From: Fidelibacterota bacterium
GTDB taxonomy: Bacteria; Fidelibacterota; UBA2242
NCBI GenBank assembly: GCA_023229045.1
Contig: JALOAB010000032.1
Coordinates: 1-14,299 of the forward strand
DNA: 14,299 nt
Direction of reading: 5' to 3'
Below are positions 6,728 through 14,299 of the stretch, piece after piece. The notes under the pieces were generated by a model. It ran no database searches, was not told where the DNA came from, and saw only the letters and a program-made list of their open reading frames with translations. The first letter of the stretch is position 1. The number at the start of each line of letters is the position of its first letter. The translations under genes were made by a program, and so were the position numbers.

Positions 6728-8827
6728 GTGTGGTTTCCATTGCAACTTGATTTGGAAGCGGCACATTTACATAGTAGCAGTTTTGATGTGGCGGAAGGCG
6801 ATCTTAGGACAATTGGAATCGAGGTGCAATCGTATAATGTAACTGGGGACGATACGTTATACACTGGATTGATTTATGTTGATGACGTGAAATTGTTGGG
6901 CACTTATGTCCCGCCAGAAATACCCAAATATGTCGTTGCCACATTTGAGAAAGAGGCGGCTGGCACTCAGGGCTTTACAAAGTCAACAAGTGCCGGATTT
7001 GAAGCCGGTGTCAGCGCTGAACGGATTGCCGACCCGACTGAGGTATCGGATGGCGTACTAAGTTTTGGTCTGGATTTCAGTAAGAGTACCAAGGGTTATG
7101 TGGGACATTCGAATTTGAATGTATTCTGGTCTGATACCGGAGCGGTGGTTGACACGGGCGCTACCGCGATCTCGATCGATGTTTGGGTGCCAACGGATTT
7201 ACCGGCATCCGGCGCGACTTTACAGCTGGTAGTTCGAGATAACGCCCAATACACCTGGAACCAAACCAGTTTCACAATCAGTGATTCGACGATTGTGCCC
7301 GGTCAATGGAACACGGTAACTCTGGAACTTTTACCGTTTATTGAAGCCGGTACATATGGTCCGCTGGATGGAAATACATGGTTCGGAGTACAGCTAGGGC
7401 ACTCAAGTGACAATTCCTGGGCTGGAAACATTTACCTCGATAATGTTACCCTGATTGGAATCGAAGAACCAGAGGGGACGTTGCAATCGCCGATAACTAT
7501 CGGTTCGGTTGAAACATACGCAGAGGTTGGTGTTCCATATGATTTTATTCATTTAGCCTGGGTTGATAATACGATTGGCTCGGAGACCTACCAAGTCTTC
7601 ATGAGTGAAGCGGAGATTACGGATGTTGATGCTACCGGCGTTATTCGGATAGCCGATCAGATTCCGCATGGAACCGAAGCCTGGAATTACCGTCCGTACA
7701 GCCGGACTGCCGAGGAAAAGACCTATTATTTAGCTGTCATCAGTATGGGCGCCGACGGCACTATTACCGAACTGACTGACGAATGTAAAGTTGGTCCCAT
7801 AACAATCACGACTTCTGAAACGGCCAAGGCATTATATGATCCGTCATTTGGCGCTACATTCACTCTGGATGGCCAGGATACTGAATTTACAACTCTGCAT
7901 AAAACGTATGCTATCCAGCCGTATACCGCCGGTGGAACCAAATCGGCGGGATGGACGCAAGCCTCGACTGACATGAACTTTTCGGCGACATTTGTAGTTG
8001 ATGATGACTATCTGTACATCTCAGCCGATGTGACTGACGATGACCTGAATGCTTCCGGAGATGAACCTATAGTCGGAGGACAAGCCTGGATGGGCGACGC
8101 CCTTGAATTTTACTTGGGTGTCTATGACATGAATTTGCTAACCCAATATCATGGCTACCGCGATGTAATGGCGGAAGGCACTGGCGATTACCGGATTAGT
8201 TTCTGCGCCTGGGGCGAAGTCCAGAGTGCGACTACAGTCCATAATTTCCCGGGTCTTGAAAGTACCCATTATCAGAAATTCACAGGTGATGGCTATATCA
8301 TTGAAGCCCGAATTGCGCTTGATTCGCTTGCACAAGGTGGAGATATTGTGATTGCCGATGGCGTCAGATTGCCGTTGCGAATTGACGGATGCGATCTGGA
8401 TCCGCAGGATAGTGATGAATCACGCTCATTAATAGTACAATGGGGACACACCAGTAATTCGGAAGATTGGTTAAGACCGAGTTGTTGGGCGTCTCTGGAA
8501 GTATTGGTTGACTCGTCGTTGTTGGGCATTGCCGATGCGAAGAATCCGGGTCAATTCCAATTGTATAATAATTATCCTAATCCTTTTAACCCAACTACCG
8601 CATTGAAATTCGACTTGCCGAAAACGACCCATGTCAAGATGATTATCTATGACATTCTCGGCCATGAAGTCAGAACTCTTGTAAATGAAAAGAGAAATGC
8701 CGGTACATATATCGTCAATTGGGATGGCCGTAATAATTATGGCATTCCCGTTACCAGTGGTTTCTACTTCTGCCGTTTCGTTACCGCAGAGTACAGCCGT
8801 ACCCAAAAAATGATGATGATTAAGTAA
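6728..8827 (+). CDS. C-terminal fragment after the amber codon (CBM9-like and sorting domain)
   Basis: A 699-residue open frame from GTG at 6728 (the Val of KEVW in repeat 2). It carries the rest of repeat 2, repeat 3, the FN3-like and CBM9-like domains and the T9SS-type sorting domain. It has no signal peptide and only a weak purine run (GAAAGAAG) before the GTG, so independent translation would give a cytosolic, mislocalised product. It is best read as the remainder of the gene starting at 5831. Confidence 0.75.
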   Translation: MWFPLQLDLEAAHLHSSSFDVAEGDLRTIGIEVQSYNVTGDDTLYTGLIYVDDVKLLGTYVPPEIPKYVVATFEKEAAGTQGFTKSTSAGFEAGVSAERIADPTEVSDGVLSFGLDFSKSTKGYVGHSNLNVFWSDTGAVVDTGATAISIDVWVPTDLPASGATLQLVVRDNAQYTWNQTSFTISDSTIVPGQWNTVTLELLPFIEAGTYGPLDGNTWFGVQLGHSSDNSWAGNIYLDNVTLIGIEEPEGTLQSPITIGSVETYAEVGVPYDFIHLAWVDNTIGSETYQVFMSEAEITDVDATGVIRIADQIPHGTEAWNYRPYSRTAEEKTYYLAVISMGADGTITELTDECKVGPITITTSETAKALYDPSFGATFTLDGQDTEFTTLHKTYAIQPYTAGGTKSAGWTQASTDMNFSATFVVDDDYLYISADVTDDDLNASGDEPIVGGQAWMGDALEFYLGVYDMNLLTQYHGYRDVMAEGTGDYRISFCAWGEVQSATTVHNFPGLESTHYQKFTGDGYIIEARIALDSLAQGGDIVIADGVRLPLRIDGCDLDPQDSDESRSLIVQWGHTSNSEDWLRPSCWASLEVLVDSSLLGIADAKNPGQFQLYNNYPNPFNPTTALKFDLPKTTHVKMIIYDILGHEVRTLVNEKRNAGTYIVNWDGRNNYGIPVTSGFYFCRFVTAEYSRTQKMMMIK
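7437..7458 (+). repeat. 22-nt exact repeat, copy 2 (end of jelly-roll repeat 3)
   Basis: Identical over 22 nt to 6363-6384, including third codon positions, although the surrounding domain sequences are clearly different. This fits internal duplication followed by local conversion or constraint. Confidence 0.85.
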
Positions 8828-8840
8828 GTACGGTTTTTGA

Positions 8841-8871
8841 TGGGGTGGCTGTTTATTGCACAGCCACCCCA
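8841..8871 (+). terminator. Strong hairpin, probable intrinsic terminator
   Basis: A perfect 12-bp stem (TGGGGTGGCTGT at 8841-8852 pairing with ACAGCCACCCCA at 8860-8871) encloses a 7-nt loop, starting 14 bp after the stop of the surface-protein gene. The following ATTATTCTTCATTT is T-rich but not a clean U-tract, so partial termination or 3'-end stabilisation of the upstream mRNA is possible. It separates the surface-protein gene from the receptor operon. Confidence 0.75.
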
Positions 8872-8943
8872 ATTATTCTTCATTTAATGATCTTTGAACA
8901 ACATCGGAGTCCTGCCTGGAAAAAGGATTCTAACGGAGGTGCC

Positions 8944-11880
8944 ATGACCAGAAAATACCTATTATACCTGAGTTGTCTATTGCTGGTGACAATCGTTCCG
9001 GTGTACTCCGGGATAACAGGGAAAATAGCTGGTCGAATTACAGACACAAATACTGCTGAACCGCTCATTGGTGCCAATATAATGATCTGCGAAAAAGTGG
9101 TTGACGACAGAATCGTAGAATTATCACCAGCCGAACAGCAAGGCACAGCTTCCGATTTGAACGGTGAATACTTCATTGTCAGAGTAAATCCGGGAATTTA
9201 TTCCCTGCGGATCAGCTATATTGGTTATCAGACGGTTATGTTGAGAGATGTCAGGGTTTCGGCTGATTTAACGACCCGGATTGATTGTAAATTATCATCC
9301 ACAATTATCGAAGCTAATGAAGCCGTAATTGTGACCGGCGAGCGCAAAGAAATCCAGAAAGATCTGACCTCCTCAGAAGTCAGCATAAGCGCCGATCGAA
9401 TCGAAGAGATGCCGGTTCGGTCTGTCAGTGAATTAATATCATTACAGGCTGGTGTGACCAAAGATTCGGATGGTGAATTGCATATCAGGGGAGGGCGTTC
9501 GAGTGAAATCGCCTATATGGTGGACGGTGTTCGGGTGGTTGATCCATTGAACCGCAGTTCGGGGATCAGTATCGACGATCAATCGATCAGCGAACTTAAA
9601 ACCATCACCGGAACTTTTAATGCCGAATATGGTCAGGCTTTATCGGGTGTTGTGAATATCGTAACCAAGCAGGGAAGTGATAGATTTAAACTGAATCTGA
9701 TAGCCTATATGGGAGATTACTATAGCGCCGATAAAGATATCTATTTCGTGAAAGATAATCCTTTTCTCACAGTATCATCGGCGCGCTATGGCACCGGCTA
9801 TGACAATAACTTCGCGGCTGAGGGTGAAAAATCCAAAAAAGATTGCTACCTGGATAGTTATAATCCATTTTATGCCAGGGATTTGCAGGTAAACGTTTCC
9901 GGTCCGATACCGCTGACAAACAAAAGAATGACCTATTACGTTTCAGGACGTTATAATCATAATCCCGGATATATTTACGGTGCGCGCTATTTTATGCCGT
10001 GGGGCTTTCAGTCGCCAATCTCCGATTCATTAAGTTATTTCGAAAAAGCTGACAGCGCCCTGGTACCTATGAGAGAGTACAAGGGCTACTCTACCAATGC
10101 AAAATTATTTTTCCGACTCTCCAGCGCTATTAACCTCAGTTATGGTTTGTATTATAATCACGACTCCGGCGATTATGGTTACACTCACATCTATAAATAC
10201 ATGCCCGATGCTAAAAGACAGTATCTAACCGACGCTTATACTCAAATATTCCAACTGACTCATACATTATCGCCCAGTACATTTTACGAATTCAAAATCA
10301 GTTTATACGATAAAAATCACGCCCATTATCTGTACAAAGATCCTGAAGATTATCGCTATATGCCGATCGAATCCAGTGATTTTGAACTTTATGTTTTTGG
10401 TCCTGCAATGGCAAATAATCTTACGATGTGGAAAAATTCATATGATTTTTCATACTGGGGCAATCCGGTGGATTATACCGAAACGCAGGTCCATTCACAA
10501 TCATGCAAATGGGACATGACCAGTCAGATAACCAAGCGTCATTTGGCCAAATTGGGCTTTGAAGTCATTCAATATGACTTGCTTTATGACAACTATGATA
10601 TTCAATTCTCAAAAAATGACTACCGACCCTATGTGCCGGATGACAGTTCGCCTTTTCACACTAATTATGAAGCGAAGCCGTTTGAACTGGCCAGCTATAT
10701 TCAGGACAAAATCGAATTTGAAGAGTTGATCATCAATCTCGGCGTTCGTCTGGATTACTTTGACGCGAACGGGCGTATTCTGGCCGATCCGGCCGATCCT
10801 CAGATCTTTGATCCTTTTAAAATGGAACACATTTATTCTAATTATGATGAAAGTATTTCGGAAGATGATCTGGTCGAATATACGGTTGAAGAACGCGAAA
10901 AATTCTGGTATAAAGACACTGCTCCTACTTATCAAATAAGCCCGCGTTTTGGTCTTTCTTTTCCAATTTCCGATCGCGGAGTAATTCACTTTTCATACGG
11001 ACATTTTTTCCAGAATCCGGAGTTTCAATACCTGTTTGCCAATCCGAATTTCTGGATTGAAGGCGCCGGATCGGAAAACCTGGTTGGGAATGCAAATCTG
11101 GCCCCCGAACGCACGGTTATGTACGAATTAGGCGTTCAGCAACAGGTAGCGCGGAATATTTACTTGCATCTAACCGGCTTTTATCGGGATATTCGGGATT
11201 GGGTCGGCACAGGCAGTGCCATTGATACTTACTCTGGTGTTACCTATTATAAATATGAAAATAAAGATCACGCGGCGGCAAAGGGCGTGACGCTCTCCGG
11301 AAAGGCAAGAACGGGCAATCTTTCCATCAATCTCGACTATACTTTTATGACAGCGCAAGGGACGTCCTCCGATCCAAAAGATGCCTATAACGACACCCGG
11401 AATGATAAAGCTCCGCGTTTAACGCTGATTAATTTGGATTGGGATCAACGCCATTCCCTGAGCACCATTCTGAATTATTCCGATAAAGATTGGTCGGCAA
11501 CCTTGACCGGGACGCTGAACTCGGGATTTCCCTACACTCCCGAATTTGCCCGCGGCGAAGTTTCCGGAACCGGAACGTTTGTAGGATTGACGGAAAACAG
11601 CGAACGCAAACCGCTGACCTATAATTTCGATATCCAGATATCCCGAAATTTCAACATCGGTTCCGTGAAAGGGATGGCTTCAATGACCGTGCGCAACATT
11701 TTGGATCGTCGAAATGCCAGATATGTCTATGCCGATACCGGTTTGCCCGATTATTCGATGGATGGTAAAAATCAGGTCGACCGAATCCTTGAAATTTCCA
11801 GCGTTGGAGATTATTTTGCGAATCCATCATATTACAGCGCTCCTCGTTATATTCAATTCGGATTGCGTTTCAATCTTTAG
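8944..11880 (+). CDS. TonB-dependent outer-membrane receptor with carboxypeptidase-regulatory-like N-domain
   Basis: A 978-residue product. The ATG at 8944 follows GGAGGT (8935-8940) and starts a good signal peptide (TRKYLLYLSCLLLVTIVPVYS, 2-22). An in-frame ATG at 8845 lies inside the terminator hairpin and is not credible. Residues about 24-120 are a CarboxypepD_reg-like domain (GKIAGRITDTNTAEPLIGAN; DLNGEYFIVRVNPGIYSL; YIGYQTV). About 126-135 (EAVIVTGERK) precedes the plug (about 140-250: HIRGGRSSEIAYMVDGVRVVD, FNAEYGQALSGVVNIVTKQG). The rest is a beta-barrel ending YIQFGLRFNL. It would import a ligand across the outer membrane with TonB-ExbBD energy; the neighbours suggest xylan-derived oligosaccharides. 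It is SusC-like in architecture but no SusD gene adjoins it. The next gene starts 18 bp downstream. Substrate is inference. Confidence 0.93.
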   Translation: MTRKYLLYLSCLLLVTIVPVYSGITGKIAGRITDTNTAEPLIGANIMICEKVVDDRIVELSPAEQQGTASDLNGEYFIVRVNPGIYSLRISYIGYQTVMLRDVRVSADLTTRIDCKLSSTIIEANEAVIVTGERKEIQKDLTSSEVSISADRIEEMPVRSVSELISLQAGVTKDSDGELHIRGGRSSEIAYMVDGVRVVDPLNRSSGISIDDQSISELKTITGTFNAEYGQALSGVVNIVTKQGSDRFKLNLIAYMGDYYSADKDIYFVKDNPFLTVSSARYGTGYDNNFAAEGEKSKKDCYLDSYNPFYARDLQVNVSGPIPLTNKRMTYYVSGRYNHNPGYIYGARYFMPWGFQSPISDSLSYFEKADSALVPMREYKGYSTNAKLFFRLSSAINLSYGLYYNHDSGDYGYTHIYKYMPDAKRQYLTDAYTQIFQLTHTLSPSTFYEFKISLYDKNHAHYLYKDPEDYRYMPIESSDFELYVFGPAMANNLTMWKNSYDFSYWGNPVDYTETQVHSQSCKWDMTSQITKRHLAKLGFEVIQYDLLYDNYDIQFSKNDYRPYVPDDSSPFHTNYEAKPFELASYIQDKIEFEELIINLGVRLDYFDANGRILADPADPQIFDPFKMEHIYSNYDESISEDDLVEYTVEEREKFWYKDTAPTYQISPRFGLSFPISDRGVIHFSYGHFFQNPEFQYLFANPNFWIEGAGSENLVGNANLAPERTVMYELGVQQQVARNIYLHLTGFYRDIRDWVGTGSAIDTYSGVTYYKYENKDHAAAKGVTLSGKARTGNLSINLDYTFMTAQGTSSDPKDAYNDTRNDKAPRLTLINLDWDQRHSLSTILNYSDKDWSATLTGTLNSGFPYTPEFARGEVSGTGTFVGLTENSERKPLTYNFDIQISRNFNIGSVKGMASMTVRNILDRRNARYVYADTGLPDYSMDGKNQVDRILEISSVGDYFANPSYYSAPRYIQFGLRFNL

Positions 11881-11898
11881 CGGAAAAAGGAATATAGC

Positions 11899-12966
11899 AT
11901 GAAAATAATAGAATTTTCAGATACAATCAGATTCGCAAAACGGAAATACATATCATTACTGGTCTTGATATTATTGAGCATGCCTTCGGCGAATTATGCC
12001 AAGACAGTTTCGAAAGTAGGAACGACCGCCGCCAGTTTCTTAAAGATCGGTGTCGGTGGCAGGGCGCTCGGAATGGGCGAAGCCTATACCACTCTGGCTA
12101 ACGACGCAACCGCGACCTTCTGGAATCCGGCTGGTCTGGCGACTATAAACAGAACTCAAATATTGCTCAACCATTATGACTATATCGCAGATTTGAGTTT
12201 TGATTACGGAAGCGTGGCAATACCGTTTCAGAGCTTTGGCACGATCGCGATGCACATGACTTATCTGGGAATGCCGGATTTAGAGAGAACTACGATCACC
12301 GAGCCTTATGGCACCGGCGAAATGGTTTCAGCTTCATCTATGGCGGTTGGACTGAGTTATGCGCGGTCGTTGACCGACCGTTTTTCGATTGGCGGCTCCG
12401 TGAATTATATTCGCGAAAGCATCTGGCATTGTGCATCCTCGGGAGTATCGATGGATATCGGGGTGTTGTACCGCACGTTTTTTAAAAACCTGATGATCGG
12501 AATGTCAATCTCGAATTTCGGCACGAGTATGCAACTTAGCGGCAGTGATTTATTGATTCAGCACGATGTCGATACCAGAAGCAACGGTAACAATGGAAAT
12601 ATAAACGGAAATCTTGCAACTGATAAGTTCAATTTACCAATTCTGTTCAGAGTAGGAATTTCGGCCAATCTTGCCAGGGATTTCCTGCATCTGAAAAACA
12701 GCGATTTTACGCTTGCCATCAATGCCGTCCATCCCAGTGATAATTATGAATATTTGAATGTCGGTAGCGAATACGTCTTGCGGGATTTGATCGCCGTTCG
12801 AGCCGGTTATCGGCAGTTGTTACTGGAAGAAGCCGAGGGCGGGTTGACTTTCGGTCTCGGATTGCGTCTCAATCTGATGGGTTACAAATTCATCGTTGAT
12901 TATGCCGCGGTCGATTTCGGTCGTCTGGATTATCTGAATAAATATTCATTGATACTGGCATTTTGA
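11899..12966 (+). CDS. PorV/PorQ-family outer-membrane protein
   Basis: A 355-residue product. The ATG is preceded by AAAAAGGAA and lies 18 bp after the receptor gene. Residues 1 to about 35 are a long signal peptide (basic n-region to K18, hydrophobic SLLVLILLSMPSANYA). The family signature follows: FLKIGVGGRALGMGEAYTTL, then ANDATATFWNPAGLA, then a run of amphipathic beta strands of a FadL-like barrel (SFDYGSVAIPF, SSMAVGLSYARSL, NYIRES, MIGMSISNFG, LTFGLGLRLNLMG, YKFIVDYA). PorV is the T9SS shuttle protein that delivers cargo for surface attachment. Members of this family are numerous in FCB genomes and many are not dedicated T9SS parts, so this may be a locus-specific porin or assembly partner of the receptor. 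Placement between the receptor and a secreted protein supports the latter as inference. Confidence 0.85.
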   Translation: MKIIEFSDTIRFAKRKYISLLVLILLSMPSANYAKTVSKVGTTAASFLKIGVGGRALGMGEAYTTLANDATATFWNPAGLATINRTQILLNHYDYIADLSFDYGSVAIPFQSFGTIAMHMTYLGMPDLERTTITEPYGTGEMVSASSMAVGLSYARSLTDRFSIGGSVNYIRESIWHCASSGVSMDIGVLYRTFFKNLMIGMSISNFGTSMQLSGSDLLIQHDVDTRSNGNNGNINGNLATDKFNLPILFRVGISANLARDFLHLKNSDFTLAINAVHPSDNYEYLNVGSEYVLRDLIAVRAGYRQLLLEEAEGGLTFGLGLRLNLMGYKFIVDYAAVDFGRLDYLNKYSLILAF

Positions 12967-12985
12967 CGTTGGAGGATTTTATTAA

Positions 12986-14299
12986 ATGAAAATACGATAT
13001 TTTCTTATTACTGTTTTTTACCTATTTTTCATCCGGGGATCGATTTTATTCGCGGCAAATTCACATGGTGATGCCAAATACCGGGCGCGCAATGTCCATG
13101 CCGGTAATCTGATCCGGGTAACATTTTATAATCATGGAATGTTAGGTCGACAGATAAACGACGTAAACGTTTATGCGGGCGAATGGCCGATAAACAGCGG
13201 TATGATTCAGATGGGTAATGCAACCAGTTTTGTCGGGACCGAAATCCAGGTAGCGACTGAGGTTGATTCAACCGGCGATACATCGCTTGTATATATAACT
13301 CCGATCTCGATGTGTCAGGGTTATAATCCCGATCGCTTCCCGCATGATTCCTTCGGGAACTTTCTTGGATTTGAACCATTGCCCGGTTACCTCGATATGT
13401 CTCAGAAGGAAAAAGATCCAACCGATGCAGTTGCCATGAGTCATGAACCCTATACATGGCCAAATTATTGGCCGGACAAGATGGAAGACACAGAGGATCC
13501 CGGTTGGGCGAAGCATTGGAACGGCTACTTTGGAAAAGACCAGCGCAATGCCGATGAGGAATCTTTTTATGTGATGGACGATTATCAATTAAAAAAGAAG
13601 GTGTCGGGATACGATATTCCTCTGCCTGTTTCCGCCGAACCGAATCGCGGCGGACTGGGATTACGTCAGGAAGTGCGCGGATTGCAATGGTCGAATCCAA
13701 ACGCCGAGGATTGCATTTTCTGGTTATATGATATTCAAAATATCGGCGAGAGTAATTATGCCAAGACGGTTTTCGGCTTGAATGTCGGCGCCGGTATGGG
13801 CAGTAGTCTATTCGCCAGTGGCGGCGATAACAGTGACGATTGCGCCACTTTTTTCAGAGAAAGCAACCTGACGGTAAATTACGACTGGGATGACGTCGGC
13901 GCCGGTGGCTATTCGCCGGTTCCGTGGGTGGGATTTGCATTTTTGGAGAGTCCGGGCAATGCGACCGACGGTATTGACAACGACGGCGATGGCATTCTGG
14001 CAGATGGCACCGGCAAGATTATTACCACCGATGATTTTTTTGCGACTTATGCGGTTGGCGATCCGATTGTATTAATTGATTATGATAATTATGAAAGAAC
14101 CGTCGCAACCATGCCGGCTGAAGGAATCACCTTTACATTCAACGGTATGGAATATTCGAAACTCCCCGGCAAATTATTAGGCGAAATCCCGCGTAACGGC
14201 ATTGACGACAACCTCAACGGTATTATCGATGAATCCGACGGGGCGCAATTGACGGAGACCGAAGAGACCTATTATCTGTATATCCGCGATCCTTACTAT
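12986..14299 (+). CDS. Large secreted protein of unknown function (3' truncated)
   Basis: The frame is open from ATG 12986 to the window end: 438 codons with no stop. GGAGG (12971-12975) lies 10 nt upstream, and the gene starts 20 bp after the PorV-like gene. Residues 1 to about 24 are a signal peptide (KIRYFLITVFYLFFIRGSIL...FAA). The mature part opens DAKYRARNVHAGNLIRVTFYNHG and is rich in Trp, Tyr, Gly and Asp, with no catalytic motif I recognise. Two Asp/Asn-rich loops resemble calcium-binding repeats of extracellular proteins: DGIDNDGDGI at 328-337 and NGIDDNLNGIIDE at 404-416. Such proteins in FCB bacteria are often T9SS cargo with a C-terminal sorting domain; that part would lie beyond the window. 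Clustering with receptor and PorV suggests a surface-exposed partner of the uptake system. Function is unknown. Confidence 0.8.
   Translation, partial: MKIRYFLITVFYLFFIRGSILFAANSHGDAKYRARNVHAGNLIRVTFYNHGMLGRQINDVNVYAGEWPINSGMIQMGNATSFVGTEIQVATEVDSTGDTSLVYITPISMCQGYNPDRFPHDSFGNFLGFEPLPGYLDMSQKEKDPTDAVAMSHEPYTWPNYWPDKMEDTEDPGWAKHWNGYFGKDQRNADEESFYVMDDYQLKKKVSGYDIPLPVSAEPNRGGLGLRQEVRGLQWSNPNAEDCIFWLYDIQNIGESNYAKTVFGLNVGAGMGSSLFASGGDNSDDCATFFRESNLTVNYDWDDVGAGGYSPVPWVGFAFLESPGNATDGIDNDGDGILADGTGKIITTDDFFATYAVGDPIVLIDYDNYERTVATMPAEGITFTFNGMEYSKLPGKLLGEIPRNGIDDNLNGIIDESDGAQLTETEETYYLYIRDPYY

Larger units (their letters stand above)
5831..8827 (+). pseudogene. Surface carbohydrate-binding protein (jelly-roll x3, FN3-like, CBM9-like, T9SS sorting domain) with in-frame amber
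   Basis: One 998-codon reading frame interrupted only by TAG at codon 282. Domains: signal peptide 1 to about 21; three related beta-sandwich repeats at about 22-187, 190-359 and 366-545, each opening with an F-E-type acidic motif and closing with a (Y/L)(I/V/L)D(N/D)V(T/K)L(I/L)G strand; FN3-like about 548-668; CBM9/DOMON-like about 672-892 (VVDDDYLYISADVTDDDL, WMGDALEFYLG, final 'RPSCWASLEVL'); FlgD-Ig/T9SS type A sorting domain about 900-998 (NNYPNPFNPTT to KMMMIK). It has no catalytic signature, so it is probably a glycan-capture protein secreted and anchored through T9SS. The ATG has AAGGAG 6 nt upstream. The reading frame and every domain beyond the TAG are intact, which suggests a very recent nonsense change, a sequence error, or tolerated readthrough. 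Domain limits are estimates. Confidence 0.8.

Noticed and set aside
5831..8827. Genome-wide TAG recoding as an explanation of the in-frame stop
   Set aside because: The first LacI gene and the TonB receptor gene both end at TAG at natural family lengths, so TAG is an ordinary stop here.
8471..8872. 133-residue antisense open frame
   Set aside because: It overlaps the sorting domain and terminator on the other strand and has no recognisable feature.
8845..8943. 33-residue N-terminal extension of the TonB receptor frame
   Set aside because: Its ATG lies inside the terminator hairpin and has no ribosome-binding site. The ATG at 8944 has GGAGGT and starts a proper signal peptide.
13164..13173. 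TAAACGTTTA palindrome resembling a LacI operator core
   Set aside because: It is inside the coding part of the last gene about 180 bp from its start and is only 10 bp long; chance is likely. A similar imperfect site at 9889-9900 in the receptor gene was dismissed for the same reason.
13029..13700. 223-residue antisense open frame
   Set aside because: It is opposite the real secreted-protein gene, shows no signal or domain, and its composition looks like a reverse-complement shadow.
1..14299. CRISPR array, tRNA or rRNA genes, insertion sequences, attachment sites
   Set aside because: No regularly spaced repeats, cloverleaf-like segments, transposase motifs or flanking inverted repeats were seen on either strand.

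Overview
The window looks like part of a chromosomal polysaccharide-utilisation locus from a Gram-negative bacterium of the FCB superphylum. Three features suggest this: an exported protein ends in a FlgD-Ig/T9SS-type C-terminal sorting domain carrying the motif YPNPFNPTT; there is a PorV/PorQ-family outer-membrane protein; and there is a large TonB-dependent receptor with an N-terminal carboxypeptidase-regulatory-like domain. No SusD partner is visible. This combination is common in lineages such as Calditrichota, KSB1, Ignavibacteriota and Marinimicrobia, but the sequence alone does not fix the phylum. All genes are on the + strand.

Left part (1-3412): the 3' end of a gene whose product finishes in a CBM6-like module; a 314-residue exported protein with two NTF2/SnoaL-like (DUF8021-like) domains; and a confidently recognised GH67 alpha-glucuronidase (aguA) with all three catalytic carboxylates and a signal peptide. 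This points to glucuronoxylan breakdown. Middle (3413-5781): a 311-bp intergenic region holds a perfect 14-bp LacI-type operator palindrome, a second unrelated palindrome, short direct repeats and a plausible sigma-70-like promoter. Two tandem LacI/GalR-family regulators follow.

Right part (5831-14299): a large secreted, cell-surface-targeted carbohydrate-binding protein is built of three jelly-roll repeats, an FN3-like domain, a CBM9-like domain and a sorting domain. It is cut in two by one in-frame TAG that replaces a repeat-conserved TGG (Trp) codon. A strong hairpin terminator follows, then a tightly packed set: TonB-dependent receptor, PorV-like protein, and a secreted protein of unknown function that runs off the window.

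Working model (inference): the surface protein captures xylan-derived glycan, the TonB-dependent receptor imports oligosaccharides, the periplasmic GH67 removes (4-O-methyl)glucuronic acid from them, and one or both LacI regulators sense the sugars and control the locus through the operator upstream of the regulator pair. The main anomalies are the amber codon in the surface protein, the operator and repeat architecture at 3413-3723, the regulator pair with different recognition-helix residues, and a SusD-less uptake set joined to T9SS-type components.
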